Shown here: piece by piece, positions 47,612 through 56,780 of the stretch
How positions within the stretch are numbered: the first letter of the stretch is position 1
Layout of the letters: each line of letters opens with the position of its first letter
From: Sphingomonas sp.
GTDB taxonomy: Bacteria; Pseudomonadota; Alphaproteobacteria; Sphingomonadales; Sphingomonadaceae
Direction of reading: 5' to 3'
DNA: 64,000 bases
Assembly: GCF_019635455.1 (NCBI RefSeq)
Contig: NZ_JAHBZJ010000009.1
Span: 34,349-98,348 of the forward strand
Translations under genes and position numbers: made by a program
The notes under the pieces: generated by a model
The model's database searches: none
What the model was told of the DNA's origin: nothing
What the model saw: the letters and a program-made list of their open reading frames with translations, nothing else

Positions 47612-49402
47612 ATGCACGCCTATCGCACCCACAACTGCGCCCAGCTGTCCTCCGCACAGGTGGGCGAGACCGTCCGCCTGTCGGGCTGGATCCATCGCAA
47701 GCGCGATCATGGCGGCGTGCTGTTCGTCGATCTGCGCGATCATTACGGCATTACCCAGATCGTCGCCGACACCGATTCGCCCGCGCTGCCGGTGCTCGAA
47801 TCGCTGCGGCTCGAATCAGTCGTCACGATCGACGGCGTGGTGAAGGCACGTGCCGAGGGAACGGTGAATCCCAACCTGCCGACCGGCGAGATCGAGGTGT
47901 TCGCGCGCGGCGTGACCGTCCAGTCGGCAGCGCAGGAGCTGCCGATGCCGGTTGCGGGCGAACAGGAATATCCCGAGGATATCCGCCTGCGTTATCGCTT
48001 CCTCGACCTGCGGCGCGAACAGCTGCACGCGAACATCCTGCTGCGCAGCCATGTGATCGCGAGCCTGCGCAAGCGGATGATCGACCAGGGCTTTACCGAG
48101 TTCCAGACGCCGATCCTGACCGCCTCTTCGCCGGAAGGCGCGCGCGACTATCTGGTGCCGAGCCGGGTGCATCCGGGAAAATTCTATGCCCTTCCCCAGG
48201 CGCCGCAGATGTTCAAGCAGCTGCTGATGGTCGCGGGCTTCGACCGTTATTTCCAGATCGCGCCGTGTTTCCGCGACGAGGATGCGCGCGCCGACCGCAG
48301 TCCGGGTGAATTCTACCAGCTCGATTTCGAAATGAGCTATGTCACCCAGGACGATGTGTTCGCCGCGATCGAGCCGGTGCTGCATGGCGTGTTCGAGGAG
48401 TTTGCGAACTGGCAGGGCAAGGGGCGCACCGTCTCGCCGCTGCCGTTCAAGCGCATCCCGTATCGCGAATCGATGCTGAAATATGGCAATGACAAGCCGG
48501 ATCTGCGCAATCCGATCCTGATATCGGATGTAAGCAAGCATTTCGAAGGCTCTGGATTCGGGCGGTTCGCCTCGATCGTCGAGGCGGGCGACGTGGTCCG
48601 CGCGATCCCCGCGCCGGGGACCGCGGAGAAGAGCCGCAAATTCTTCGACGACATGAACAGCTGGGCGCAGGGCGAGGGCTTTGCGGGCCTTGGCTATGCG
48701 ACCCGCAAGGGCGGCGAATGGGGCGGCCCGATCGCCAAGAACCATGGCGAGGACAGGATGTCTGCGCTGGCCGACGCGCTGGGCCTCGGGCCGGACGACG
48801 GCATCTTCTTCGCGGCCGGCAAGGAAGCGCAGGCGGCGAAGCTGGCCGGGCTGGCGCGCACCCGCGTCGGCGAGCAGCTGGGCCTGATCGACGACAAGCG
48901 GTTCGAATTCTGCTGGATCGTCGATTTTCCGATGTTCGAATATGACGAGGACGCGAAGAAGGTCGATTTCAGCCACAACCCGTTCAGCATGCCGCAGGGC
49001 GAGCTGGAGGCGCTGGAGACCAAGGACCCGCTCGACATCCTTGCCTGGCAGTATGACATCGTCTGCAATGGCGTGGAGCTGTCTTCGGGCGCGATCCGGA
49101 ACCACCGGCCGGAAATCATGTACAAGGCGTTCGAAATCGCCGGCTATTCCCAGGAACAGGTCGATACGAATTTCGCGGGCATGATCAATGCGTTCAAGTT
49201 CGGCGCGCCGCCGCACGGCGGATCGGCGCCGGGCGTCGATCGTATCGTAATGCTGCTCGCCGACCAGCCGAACATCCGTGAGGTGATCGTCTTCCCGATG
49301 AACCAGAAGGCGGAGGACCTGATGATGCAGGCGCCGTCGATGGTGAGCGAGAAGCAGCTGAAGGAGCTGAACATCCGCCTCGCGCCGGGGGTGGGGCAGT
49401 AA
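47612..49402 (+). CDS. aspS: aspartyl-tRNA synthetase
   Basis: A 596-residue class II synthetase. It has an N-terminal OB anticodon-binding domain ([21 protein letters not shown]), class II motif 2 ([19 protein letters not shown]), a bacterial GAD insertion (about 290-420) and motif 3 ([14 protein letters not shown]). ATG 47612 starts with the typical MHAYRTHNC. No asparagine synthetase or GatCAB genes are nearby, so whether it is discriminating is unknown. A pair of inverted repeats lies downstream. Confidence 0.96.
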   Translation: MHAYRTHNCAQLSSAQVGETVRLSGWIHRKRDHGGVLFVDLRDHYGITQIVADTDSPALPVLESLRLESVVTIDGVVKARAEGTVNPNLPTGEIEVFARGVTVQSAAQELPMPVAGEQEYPEDIRLRYRFLDLRREQLHANILLRSHVIASLRKRMIDQGFTEFQTPILTASSPEGARDYLVPSRVHPGKFYALPQAPQMFKQLLMVAGFDRYFQIAPCFRDEDARADRSPGEFYQLDFEMSYVTQDDVFAAIEPVLHGVFEEFANWQGKGRTVSPLPFKRIPYRESMLKYGNDKPDLRNPILISDVSKHFEGSGFGRFASIVEAGDVVRAIPAPGTAEKSRKFFDDMNSWAQGEGFAGLGYATRKGGEWGGPIAKNHGEDRMSALADALGLGPDDGIFFAAGKEAQAAKLAGLARTRVGEQLGLIDDKRFEFCWIVDFPMFEYDEDAKKVDFSHNPFSMPQGELEALETKDPLDILAWQYDIVCNGVELSSGAIRNHRPEIMYKAFEIAGYSQEQVDTNFAGMINAFKFGAPPHGGSAPGVDRIVMLLADQPNIREVIVFPMNQKAEDLMMQAPSMVSEKQLKELNIRLAPGVGQ

Positions 49403-49413
49403 GGTTCCGCATC

Positions 49414-49441
49414 GCGTGACCCCGGACATGTTCCGGGGGCC
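49414..49441. repeat. intergenic palindrome, copy 1 of an inverted pair
   Basis: Core CCCCGGACATGTTCCGGGG (49420-49438) forms a 7-bp stem with a 5-nt loop. A related sequence in opposite orientation lies at 49493-49522. The motif resembles CCCGGA-type repeats scattered between sphingomonad genes (from memory). It lies between the convergent aspS and greB genes and could act as a bidirectional terminator. Confidence 0.6.
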
Positions 49442-49492
49442 GCCTGTACCAACGCACGGTCCCGCGCGCGCCTGTCCACAGCGCCTGCCGCC

Positions 49493-49522
49493 CGGGGGAC
49501 CCGGGAACAGGTCCGGGACGAC
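49493..49522. repeat. intergenic palindrome, copy 2 (inverted orientation)
   Basis: Core CCCGGGAACAGGTCCGGG; its reverse complement closely matches the core of copy 1 (CCCGGAC, A or C, TGTTCC). With copy 1 it makes a head-to-head pair about 50 nt apart, next to the greB stop. Confidence 0.6.
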
Positions 49523-49525
49523 GCG

Positions 49526-50011
49526 CTAGGCGCGCGGATAATCGATCGCCATCACTTCATATTCGCGCTCGCCGGCGGGCAGCGCGACGCGGCGCAGGTC
49601 GCCGATCGCGGCGCCGCGCAGGGCGCGGGACAGCGGGGCGTTCCAGCCGACGCGTCCGGCGCCGGCATCCGCCTCGTCATCGCCGACCAGCGTCATCGTG
49701 CGGTGGTTGTCGTCCTCATCGGCGATCGTCACCGTCGCGCCGAACCAGATCCGGCTGCGGTCCTCCTGCCGGGCCGGATCGACCACCTTGGCCGCCTTCA
49801 TCCGCTTCGCCAGCCAGCCGAGCCGCCGGTCGATCTCACGCAGCCGCTTGCGGCCATAGATATAGTCGCCATTTTCGGACCGGTCGCCATTGCCGGCGGC
49901 CCAGGCGATGGTTTCGACCAGTGCCGGGCGCTCGGTACCGAACAGCCGGTCATATTCCGCCTTGAGCGCCGAATAGCCGGCGGGGGTGATATAGTTCGGG
50001 CGATCGTTCAC
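49526..50011 (-). CDS. greB: transcription elongation factor GreB-like
   Basis: A 161-residue Gre factor that rescues backtracked RNA polymerase. It has an N-terminal coiled coil with the acidic tip in AAGNGDRSENGDYIYGRKRLREI and the C-terminal FKBP-like domain (about 85-161). ITPAGYSALKAEYDRL and the YIYGRKRLREIDRRL stretch favour GreB over GreA. The GTG start at 50011 overlaps the stop of the acetyltransferase gene (GTGA). Confidence 0.9.
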   Translation of the reverse strand: MNDRPNYITPAGYSALKAEYDRLFGTERPALVETIAWAAGNGDRSENGDYIYGRKRLREIDRRLGWLAKRMKAAKVVDPARQEDRSRIWFGATVTIADEDDNHRTMTLVGDDEADAGAGRVGWNAPLSRALRGAAIGDLRRVALPAGEREYEVMAIDYPRA

Positions 50012-50421
50012 AGCCGCTTCCCCATGCTGACGATGGGTTCGACGTCATAGCCCATGCGGCGCCAGAAGGCGGCGACCTCCTGATTGGACAGACGCACCTG
50101 AAGGTTGATCTTTACGCAGCCGAGATCGGCGAGCGCGCCCTCCGCCGCGCGGACCAGCCGGCTGCCGATGCCGCAGCCGCGCGCTTTTGGATGCACCGCC
50201 AGCTTGTAGAGCCAGCCGCGATGGCCGTCATAGCCGGCCAGGATGGTGCCGAGCACATGGCCGTTTTCCACCGCGACCAGAAACAGGTCGGGCTGGACCG
50301 CCAGCTTGGCCGGGATCACCACGTCGGGCCGGCTGTGCGGCGGGTCTTCGGGAAAGACCGCGCGCCACAGCGCATCGACTTCGCCGAACTGCGCCGCCCC
50401 GAAAGGCCGGATTTCGATCAC
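50008..50421 (-). CDS. YpeA-like GNAT acetyltransferase
   Basis: A 137-residue acetyltransferase. Its LFLVAVENGHVLGTILAGYDGHRG and KLAVHPKARGCGIGSRLVRAAE strongly resemble E. coli YpeA, as does the C-terminal VSMGKRL. Substrate unknown. The most likely start is GTG 50421, 2 nt after the transglycosylase stop; no ATG is available. Coupled to greB by a GTGA overlap, so the three genes form one unit. Confidence 0.85.
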   Translation of the reverse strand: MIEIRPFGAAQFGEVDALWRAVFPEDPPHSRPDVVIPAKLAVQPDLFLVAVENGHVLGTILAGYDGHRGWLYKLAVHPKARGCGIGSRLVRAAEGALADLGCVKINLQVRLSNQEVAAFWRRMGYDVEPIVSMGKRL

Positions 50422-50423
50422 GT

Positions 50424-52445
50424 TCAGCCGGGCCGGTTCTTGCCCAGATACCAGCTGATCCGGTTCTGCCCGCGCGAGGTGGAGCGGCCCGGGTTGAGCA
50501 AATCGTACACCACCGCATTTTCCAGCACGCGCTGGACGTAATTCTTGGTCTCGTAGATCGGGATCGCCTCGACCCAGTCGAGAATATCGACGCCCGGCAT
50601 GCGCGGATCGCCATTGGCGCGGATCCACTTGTTCACATTGCCGGGGCCGGCATTGTAGGCGGCGACCGCGAGCGGGTAGCTGCCGCCATAATAATCGAGC
50701 ATCCGCTGAAAATAGGTCGAGCCGAGGCGGATATTGTAGCTGGGGTCGTCGGTCAGCGCGGCGCGATCGTAGCTCAGCCCCATCTTGCCGGCGGTTTCCC
50801 GGGCGGTCGCGGGCATCAGCTGCATCAGGCCACGCGCGCCGGCACGGCTGACCGCGCCGCGATCGAACTGGCTTTCCTGGCGCGCGATCGCATGGATGAT
50901 CGTGAAATAGCCTTCCTGACCCGGCGGCACCGGCACCATCGGATAGCCCGCAAGCGTATAGTCGGACAGGCCGTTGAGCAGCGCGCTGCGCCCGACCATC
51001 ACCCCCAGGTCAGGGCGCCCGATCGTGCGCGAGAGTTCGGCGGCGAGGATGTGATCCTCTTCGCTGGTCGCGTCGGCGGCGATCTGGCGCAGGAACAGGC
51101 TCTGATCGTCGCGCCGGCCGAGCGTGCCGAGCATCTGGGCGACGCGCACGACTTCGCGATTGTAAAAGGCGGTGCGCGCGGCGGCGCTGGCCTTGCCGGT
51201 ATCCAGCGCCGGTGGTGGACGCAGCGGCAGGGAGAGCCGTTCGGTGGCGAGCTGGCCGTAATACAGGTCCGAAAAGGCGGCGGCGCGCTGATAATAGCCC
51301 TGGGCGGCGGGGGCCTGACCCGCGGCCTCGGCGGCGCGGCCGGCCCAGTAAATGCCCTTTGACTGGGTGGTCGGGGTGCGGCTGCCGCGCGAATAGCGGT
51401 CGAACATGCCGACCGCCTGGTCCGGGCGGCGCAGCTTCTGCATCGCGACGGTGCCGGCGAGCCAGACGAGGCTGGTGTAATCGTCGCGGATGCCAAGCCC
51501 CATGTCGGACACGTCGGTGCCGGGGGCAAAGGCGTCGTCCACCTGGCTGGCGATGGCATAGGCGGTGCTGTACTGGCCGTCCGCCTCCGCCGCGCGGGCA
51601 TTGGTCAGCAGCACCTCATACCATTTCTCGACATTGCCGGGCCGGCTGGCGAGCGTGCGCGGGCGGGCGAGAAGCGAGCGGGCGGAGCCGCTGGCGCCGT
51701 TGTTGCGCAGCCACATCGCGCGGTCGGCGATGAAGCCGGGGTCGCTGGCGCCCTGTGCCTCGACCGATGCCGCCTTTTGCGCGGCGTCGGGGGCGTTGCC
51801 GCCCAGCGCGAGGCGGGCGTCGAACAGCGCGCGGTTCTGTGGAGAGGTGAAACCGAGCTGGCGCGCGGCGGCGCTGCGCTGATCCTGCCACAGCAGCGCA
51901 TCCATGCGCGCGTCGTGATCGGCCGGGGTGATCGCGGCGGCGAAGTTGCCGAGCAGGGCGGCTTCGTCGCTGGCGCGCAACGCCCCCATCCGCCAGGCGC
52001 GGCGGGCCTGCTCCTCTGCTTCGGGCCGGCGGCCCGAAAGAGCGAGCGCCTCGGCAAAGCGGATGCGTCCGGCGGCGGTAAGCGGCGGGAAGCGTTCAAA
52101 GAAGCGCACCACGAGCGACGGGGAGTCCGCGCCTGAGGTCAGGATCGTCTCTGCGGCGGCGCGGCGGCTCGTCTCCCCCGGCCAGCCGGGGTGGGCGAGG
52201 AGGAAGTTGGCATAGTCGCTGAACGGCCAGCGGTCCGACTGCTGAAGCCGGTTCCACTGATCGATATTATACTGGAGCGCGCTCGCCGAAGCGGGCGCGA
52301 CAGGGACTACCTGTGCCGCGATCGCGAGGAATTTCGCGCGGTACCACTCATAGCCCTCCTGGACCACGGTGGACGAAACCGCGACACCCGATACGCCGGC
52401 GAGCAGGAGCCCGCTTCTGAACAACGAGGCAAGCATGCTGGACAT
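50424..52445 (-). CDS. lytic transglycosylase domain protein
   Basis: A 673-residue exported murein transglycosylase. An N-terminal signal or anchor (about 5-25), a long alpha-helical superhelix (about 40-500) and a C-terminal SLT domain with catalytic Glu524 in ARQESQFDRGA, RGLMQLMPATA and AVAAYNAGPGNVNKW. ATG 52445 is chosen (GGGA upstream); ATG 52436 is an alternative. It is a distant paralog of the enzyme at 10999-12777. Divergent from dapA with 63 nt between the starts. Confidence 0.92.
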   Translation of the reverse strand: MSSMLASLFRSGLLLAGVSGVAVSSTVVQEGYEWYRAKFLAIAAQVVPVAPASASALQYNIDQWNRLQQSDRWPFSDYANFLLAHPGWPGETSRRAAAETILTSGADSPSLVVRFFERFPPLTAAGRIRFAEALALSGRRPEAEEQARRAWRMGALRASDEAALLGNFAAAITPADHDARMDALLWQDQRSAAARQLGFTSPQNRALFDARLALGGNAPDAAQKAASVEAQGASDPGFIADRAMWLRNNGASGSARSLLARPRTLASRPGNVEKWYEVLLTNARAAEADGQYSTAYAIASQVDDAFAPGTDVSDMGLGIRDDYTSLVWLAGTVAMQKLRRPDQAVGMFDRYSRGSRTPTTQSKGIYWAGRAAEAAGQAPAAQGYYQRAAAFSDLYYGQLATERLSLPLRPPPALDTGKASAAARTAFYNREVVRVAQMLGTLGRRDDQSLFLRQIAADATSEEDHILAAELSRTIGRPDLGVMVGRSALLNGLSDYTLAGYPMVPVPPGQEGYFTIIHAIARQESQFDRGAVSRAGARGLMQLMPATARETAGKMGLSYDRAALTDDPSYNIRLGSTYFQRMLDYYGGSYPLAVAAYNAGPGNVNKWIRANGDPRMPGVDILDWVEAIPIYETKNYVQRVLENAVVYDLLNPGRSTSRGQNRISWYLGKNRPG

Positions 52446-52508
52446 GATACGGAATCCCGGCCTATGCGCCACCCCGATTTTTCAGACGATTGGGGCATTT
52501 TGACGCAT

Positions 52509-53390
52509 ATGTTTCACGGATCGATCCCCGCGCTGATCACCCCGTTCCGTAACGGCACGTTCGACGAGGCCGCATTTCGCGATTTCGTCGAGTGGCAGAT
52601 CGCGGAAGGATCGGCTGCGCTGGTCCCGGTCGGCACCACCGGCGAGGCGGCGACGCTGACCAAGGACGAGCATTTCGAGGTGGTGCGGGTGTGCGCCGAC
52701 CAGGTGCGCGGTCGCGTGCCGGTGATCGCTGGCGCCGGATCGAACGACACGCGGGTCGCGATCGGCAACGTCCAGGCGGCGAAGGCGGCGGGGGCGGATG
52801 CGGTGCTGATGGTGCCGCCCTATTACAACCGCCCGAGCCAGGAGGGGATTTTCCGGCATTTCGAGGCGGTCGCCGCCCAATGCGAGCTGCCGATCGTGCT
52901 GTACAATGTGCCGGGCCGGACGGTGACCGACATCCAGCCGGAGACGGTGATTCGCATCGTCCAGGCGTTTCCGGGCAGGTTCGTCGCGATCAAGGATGCG
53001 ACCGGCGACCTTGCCCGCGTCTCGACGCACCGCGCCGCGCTACGGAGCGAACTGGCGCAGCTGTCGGGCAATGACGACCTGGCGCTGGCGTTCAACGCGA
53101 TGGGCGGGGTGGGGTGCATTTCGGTGACCGCGAACGTCGCGCCCCGGCTCTGCGCCCAGTTCCAGGCAGCGTGCGCGGAGGGCGACATGGTCCTGGCGCT
53201 GGCGCTGCACGACCGGCTGTTCGCGCTGCACGCCGCGCTGTTCAGCGACGCGTCGCCGGGGCCGGTGAAATATGCGGTGAACCGGCTGCGCCCCGAAATT
53301 TCGACGGAACTGCGCCTGCCGATGGTGGAACCGGCTGCGGCGAGCAAGGCGGCGGTCGATGCGGCGATGGCGGTGGCGGGCCTGATCTAA
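52509..53390 (+). CDS. dapA: 4-hydroxy-tetrahydrodipicolinate synthase
   Basis: Condenses pyruvate with aspartate semialdehyde, the first step of the diaminopimelate and lysine branch. The 293-residue TIM barrel has VPVGTTGEAATLT, the YYNRPSQEGIFRHF segment, YNVPGRT with the catalytic Tyr, and the Schiff-base Lys in FVAIKDATGD. ATG 52509 (MFHGSIPALITPF) matches the family N-terminus. Product use in peptidoglycan fits with the transglycosylase facing it, though they are divergent. Confidence 0.96.
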   Translation: MFHGSIPALITPFRNGTFDEAAFRDFVEWQIAEGSAALVPVGTTGEAATLTKDEHFEVVRVCADQVRGRVPVIAGAGSNDTRVAIGNVQAAKAAGADAVLMVPPYYNRPSQEGIFRHFEAVAAQCELPIVLYNVPGRTVTDIQPETVIRIVQAFPGRFVAIKDATGDLARVSTHRAALRSELAQLSGNDDLALAFNAMGGVGCISVTANVAPRLCAQFQAACAEGDMVLALALHDRLFALHAALFSDASPGPVKYAVNRLRPEISTELRLPMVEPAAASKAAVDAAMAVAGLI

Positions 53391-53483
53391 ACCGTCGACA
53401 CCCCGCGCACGTTCATGGCTAACCCTGGCTTTCGCACCGGGAACGCGTGGCGGCCGGGGAGCGACGCGGGTGCGCGCGCGCGA

Positions 53484-53515
53484 GCCGCAGGATTATCTGG
53501 CCGCAGGATTATCTG
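53484..53515. repeat. perfect 16-bp tandem duplication upstream of smpB
   Basis: GCCGCAGGATTATCTG occurs twice head to tail (53484-53499 and 53500-53515), within the 174-nt dapA-smpB interval, 50 nt before the smpB start. Each copy contains GATTAT, which could serve as a -10-like element. No function is evident. Confidence 0.7.
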
Positions 53516-53564
53516 AGGGCGTCCGCTTCCCTTTCCCCGCGCCGCCGCCTACATCGCGCGTCCC

Positions 53565-54047
53565 ATGCCGCGTCCCAAACCCGCCGAATTCGACAAGAAG
53601 AAGATCGTCGCCGAGAACCGGCGCGCGCGATATGATTATTTCCTCGACGAATTTTTCGAGGCGGGAATCGCGCTGCACGGGACCGAGGTGAAATCGCTCC
53701 GTTTCGGCGAAGGATCGATCGCCGAGAGCTATGCCGAGGTGCGCGACGGCGAGGCGTGGCTGATCAACGCCAACATCCCGGAATTTTCGCACGGCAACCG
53801 CTTCAACCACGAACCGCGCCGCCCGCGTAAATTGCTCCTTCATCAACGGCAGGTAGAAAAGCTGCATGGCGCGGTGGCGCGGGAGGGCATGACGCTGATC
53901 CCGATGTCCATCTACTTCAACGGGCGTGGCCGCGCGAAGGTGGAGCTGGCTCTGGCCAAGGGCAAGAAGACTCACGACAAGCGCGAGTCGATCAAGGAGC
54001 GGGATTGGAAACGTGACAAAGCCAGGCTCCTCCGCGATCGAGGCTGA
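53565..54047 (+). CDS. smpB: SsrA-binding protein SmpB
   Basis: A 160-residue tmRNA-binding protein of trans-translation. Motifs: [53 protein letters not shown] and the basic C-terminal tail [16 protein letters not shown]. Starts at ATG 53565 and ends 4 nt before the DUF2062 gene. The ssrA gene itself is not seen in the window. Confidence 0.96.
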   Translation: MPRPKPAEFDKKKIVAENRRARYDYFLDEFFEAGIALHGTEVKSLRFGEGSIAESYAEVRDGEAWLINANIPEFSHGNRFNHEPRRPRKLLLHQRQVEKLHGAVAREGMTLIPMSIYFNGRGRAKVELALAKGKKTHDKRESIKERDWKRDKARLLRDRG

Positions 54048-54051
54048 AGGC

Positions 54052-54594
54052 ATGTGGGGACGGTTTCACGGCTGGGCGCGGCGCAACATGCCGACGCGCG
54101 AGAGCATGGAACAGAGCCGCTGGCTGCGCCCCGTATCGCACCGCGTGCTCGCGCCGGAGCTGTGGCGCTTCACCCGCCGTTCGGTGCCGCGCGGGGTGGC
54201 GCTGGGGATGGTCACGGGCATCATGATCCCGGTCGGGCAGATCATTGCCGCCGCCGCGTTGGCATTGCCGTTTCGCGCGAACGTACCGGTCGCCTCGCTG
54301 ACGACGTTCATCACCAATCCGTTCACGACGCCGCCATTGTGGGTCGCGGCCTATTGGGTCGGGCGAAAGGTGCTGCAACTCGACGCGGCGGTGCCGGGCG
54401 CGCCGATCACCACCCATGTCGCCAACGACAGCTGGCTGAGCTGGCTGCTGGCCGAGGCGGGGCCGGCGACGATCACCGGGCTGGTGACGATCACGATTGT
54501 CGCGGCGGCACTCGGCTATCTGTTGAGCGCGGTCGGATGGCGGCTGTGGATCGCGCACAAGTGGCGCAAGCGGATGGCTGCCCGCGCGAGATAA
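54052..54594 (+). CDS. DUF2062 family membrane protein
   Basis: A 180-residue protein. ELWRFTRRSVPRGVALGMVTGIMIPVGQ and TTFITNPFTTPPLW are typical of DUF2062, with helices at about 45-68, 75-90, 95-112 and 140-165. Its function is unknown; it often follows smpB. ATG 54052 gives MWGRFHGWARRNMPTRES, matching homologs I remember; GTG 54013 would extend it into smpB. Confidence 0.83.
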   Translation: MWGRFHGWARRNMPTRESMEQSRWLRPVSHRVLAPELWRFTRRSVPRGVALGMVTGIMIPVGQIIAAAALALPFRANVPVASLTTFITNPFTTPPLWVAAYWVGRKVLQLDAAVPGAPITTHVANDSWLSWLLAEAGPATITGLVTITIVAAALGYLLSAVGWRLWIAHKWRKRMAARAR

Positions 54595-54613
54595 AGTATC
54601 ACGGGCGACTTGA

Positions 54614-54645
54614 ATGGGCGTGTGATCGGCGTAAGACACGCCCAT
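54614..54645. terminator. perfect inverted repeat between a DUF2062 gene and an M13 peptidase gene
   Basis: ATGGGCGTGT (54614-54623) and ACACGCCCAT (54636-54645) pair perfectly over 10 bp with a 12-nt loop. There is no T-run. It could be a terminator, or an operator or 5'-leader hairpin for the gene starting 24 nt later. Confidence 0.5.
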
Positions 54646-54669
54646 CCGAGTCCCATACAAGGTAGCCCG

Positions 54670-56742
54670 ATGCGTATCCTCCTGACCTCCGCCCTTCTTG
54701 CCAGCACGTCGATCCTGGGTGCCTGCGCCGGCACGGCCGCGCGCGATGCGGTCGCACCGCCCGAAGCGGTGGCGGTGCCGGCTGAAGCGGAAAAGGCGCC
54801 CCCGCCGGCGATCGGCGCGTTCGGGTTCGACGAAACCGGCATGGACAAGTCGGTCGCGCCGGGGAACGATTTCTACACCTTTGCCAACGGCACCTGGGCG
54901 AAGAACACGCCGATCCCGGCCGACAAGTCGAATTTCGGCATGTTCACCGCGCTGGAGGACCTGTCGAAGAAGCGCGTGCGCGACATTCTGGATGAGGTGA
55001 AGGGCGATCCGGCGAGCCAGATCGGCCGCGCCTATTCCAGCTATCTGGACACCGCGACGGTCGAGGCGCGGGGACTGGCGCCGATCCAGCCCTGGCTGGG
55101 CAAGGTGCGCGGGCTGACCAGCAAGGCGGGCTATGGCGCGTTGGTGGTCGAGGCCGCGAAGAATGGCGTGCGCGGACCGTGGGGCGGCTATGTCGGACAG
55201 GACGACAAGCTGCCGCAGAACTACATCTTCACGATCTTTCAGGGCGGTACCGGCCTGCCTGACCGCGACATGTATCTGGTCGACAATCCCAAGATGGCGT
55301 CGATCCGTGCGGCGTATCTGGTCTACCTCACCAAGATGCTGACGCTGGCAGGCGAAGCGAACGCTCCGGCGCGCGCCAAGGCGATCATGGATCTGGAGAC
55401 GCGCATCGCCAAGGTGCAGTGGACGCGCGAGGATTCATCGGATTCGACCAAGACCTACAACAAGTACACGCTGGCGCAGACTGCCCAGTTCGCCACCCCG
55501 ACGCTGCCCATGCCGGCGATGCTGAAGGCGATCAGCCCGAAGATCGACGCGGTGCTGGTCAGCCAGCCGAGCGCGGTCAAGGCGATCGCCCAGATCATGG
55601 ACAAGGCGCCGCTGGCGGTGCTGAAGGACCAGATGATCGCCAACAGCATGGGCGGCCTGTCCGACTATCTGCCCGATGCGGTGGCCGACGCGCGCTTCGC
55701 CTTTTACGGCACCGTCCTTCAGGGAACGCCGCAGCGCGAGGAGCGGTGGAAGCGCGGGGTTTCGTTCACCGAAGGCACGCTGGGCGAGGCGGTCGGCAAG
55801 GAATATGCCGCGCGCTATTTCCCGCCCGAATACAAGGCGGAGATGCAGAAGCTGGTCGGAAACGTGCTGGCGGCGATGGGGCGCCGGATCGACGGGCTGG
55901 ACTGGATGCAGCCGGAGACGAAGAAGCGCGCCAAGGCGAAGCTCGCGAATTTCACGGTGAAGGTCGGCTATCCCGATCGCTGGCGCGATTATGCGGGGCT
56001 GGAGATCCGGGCGGACGACCTGTTCGGCAACGCGATCCGCTCCAACCAGTTCGATTACCAGTATATGATCGACAAGCTGGGTGGGCCGGTGCGCAAATGG
56101 GAATGGGGGATGCTGCCCCAGACGGTGAACGCCTATGCCAATTTCGGCATGATGGAAGTGGTGTTCCCCGCCGCGATCCTGCAACCGCCCTTTTTCGATC
56201 CCAAGGCCGACCCCGCGGTCAATTATGGCGGCATCGGCGCGGTGATCGGGCATGAGATCAGCCACCATTTCGACGATCAGGGTTCGAAATATAACGAAAA
56301 GGGCGAGTTGTCCGATTGGTGGACCCCCGCCGATGTCAAGGCGTTCGATGCGGCGACGAAGGCGCTGGTGGCGCAATATGACGCCTATGAGCCGCTGCCC
56401 GGCGAGCATGTGAAGGGTGAGTTCACGCTGGGCGAGAATATCGGCGACCTGGCCGGGCTGACCATCGCCTATGATGCGTACCAGCATTCGCTGGACGGCG
56501 CGACGCCGCCGGTGATCGACGGCTATACCGCCGACCAGCGATTCTATCTGGGATGGGCGCAGATCTGGCGGCGCAATTATCGCGAGGCGAACCTGCGCCA
56601 GCGGCTGCTGACCGATCCGCACAGTCCGTCGCAGCAGCGCGCATGGGTCGTCCGCAACCTTGATCCCTGGTATTCGGCGTTCAACCCGACGCCCGACCAG
56701 AAGCTGTACCTGTCGCCCGAGAAGCGCGTTCGCATCTGGTGA
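54670..56742 (+). CDS. M13 family metallopeptidase, lipoprotein
   Basis: A 690-residue neprilysin-like zinc endopeptidase, probably anchored in the outer membrane or periplasm: signal SALLASTSILGAC has a lipobox Cys at about residue 19. The zinc site is His528-E-I-S-His532 in IGHEISHHFDDQG, with the third ligand in TLGENIGDLAGL, and NAYANFGMMEVVFPAAILQPP is the usual substrate-binding segment. Length is typical. Substrates are unknown. Preceded by a perfect inverted repeat. Confidence 0.94.
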   Translation: MRILLTSALLASTSILGACAGTAARDAVAPPEAVAVPAEAEKAPPPAIGAFGFDETGMDKSVAPGNDFYTFANGTWAKNTPIPADKSNFGMFTALEDLSKKRVRDILDEVKGDPASQIGRAYSSYLDTATVEARGLAPIQPWLGKVRGLTSKAGYGALVVEAAKNGVRGPWGGYVGQDDKLPQNYIFTIFQGGTGLPDRDMYLVDNPKMASIRAAYLVYLTKMLTLAGEANAPARAKAIMDLETRIAKVQWTREDSSDSTKTYNKYTLAQTAQFATPTLPMPAMLKAISPKIDAVLVSQPSAVKAIAQIMDKAPLAVLKDQMIANSMGGLSDYLPDAVADARFAFYGTVLQGTPQREERWKRGVSFTEGTLGEAVGKEYAARYFPPEYKAEMQKLVGNVLAAMGRRIDGLDWMQPETKKRAKAKLANFTVKVGYPDRWRDYAGLEIRADDLFGNAIRSNQFDYQYMIDKLGGPVRKWEWGMLPQTVNAYANFGMMEVVFPAAILQPPFFDPKADPAVNYGGIGAVIGHEISHHFDDQGSKYNEKGELSDWWTPADVKAFDAATKALVAQYDAYEPLPGEHVKGEFTLGENIGDLAGLTIAYDAYQHSLDGATPPVIDGYTADQRFYLGWAQIWRRNYREANLRQRLLTDPHSPSQQRAWVVRNLDPWYSAFNPTPDQKLYLSPEKRVRIW

Positions 56743-56780
56743 CCGCTTGACGGCCCGGCGGGGCGGCGGGAAAGGGATGC

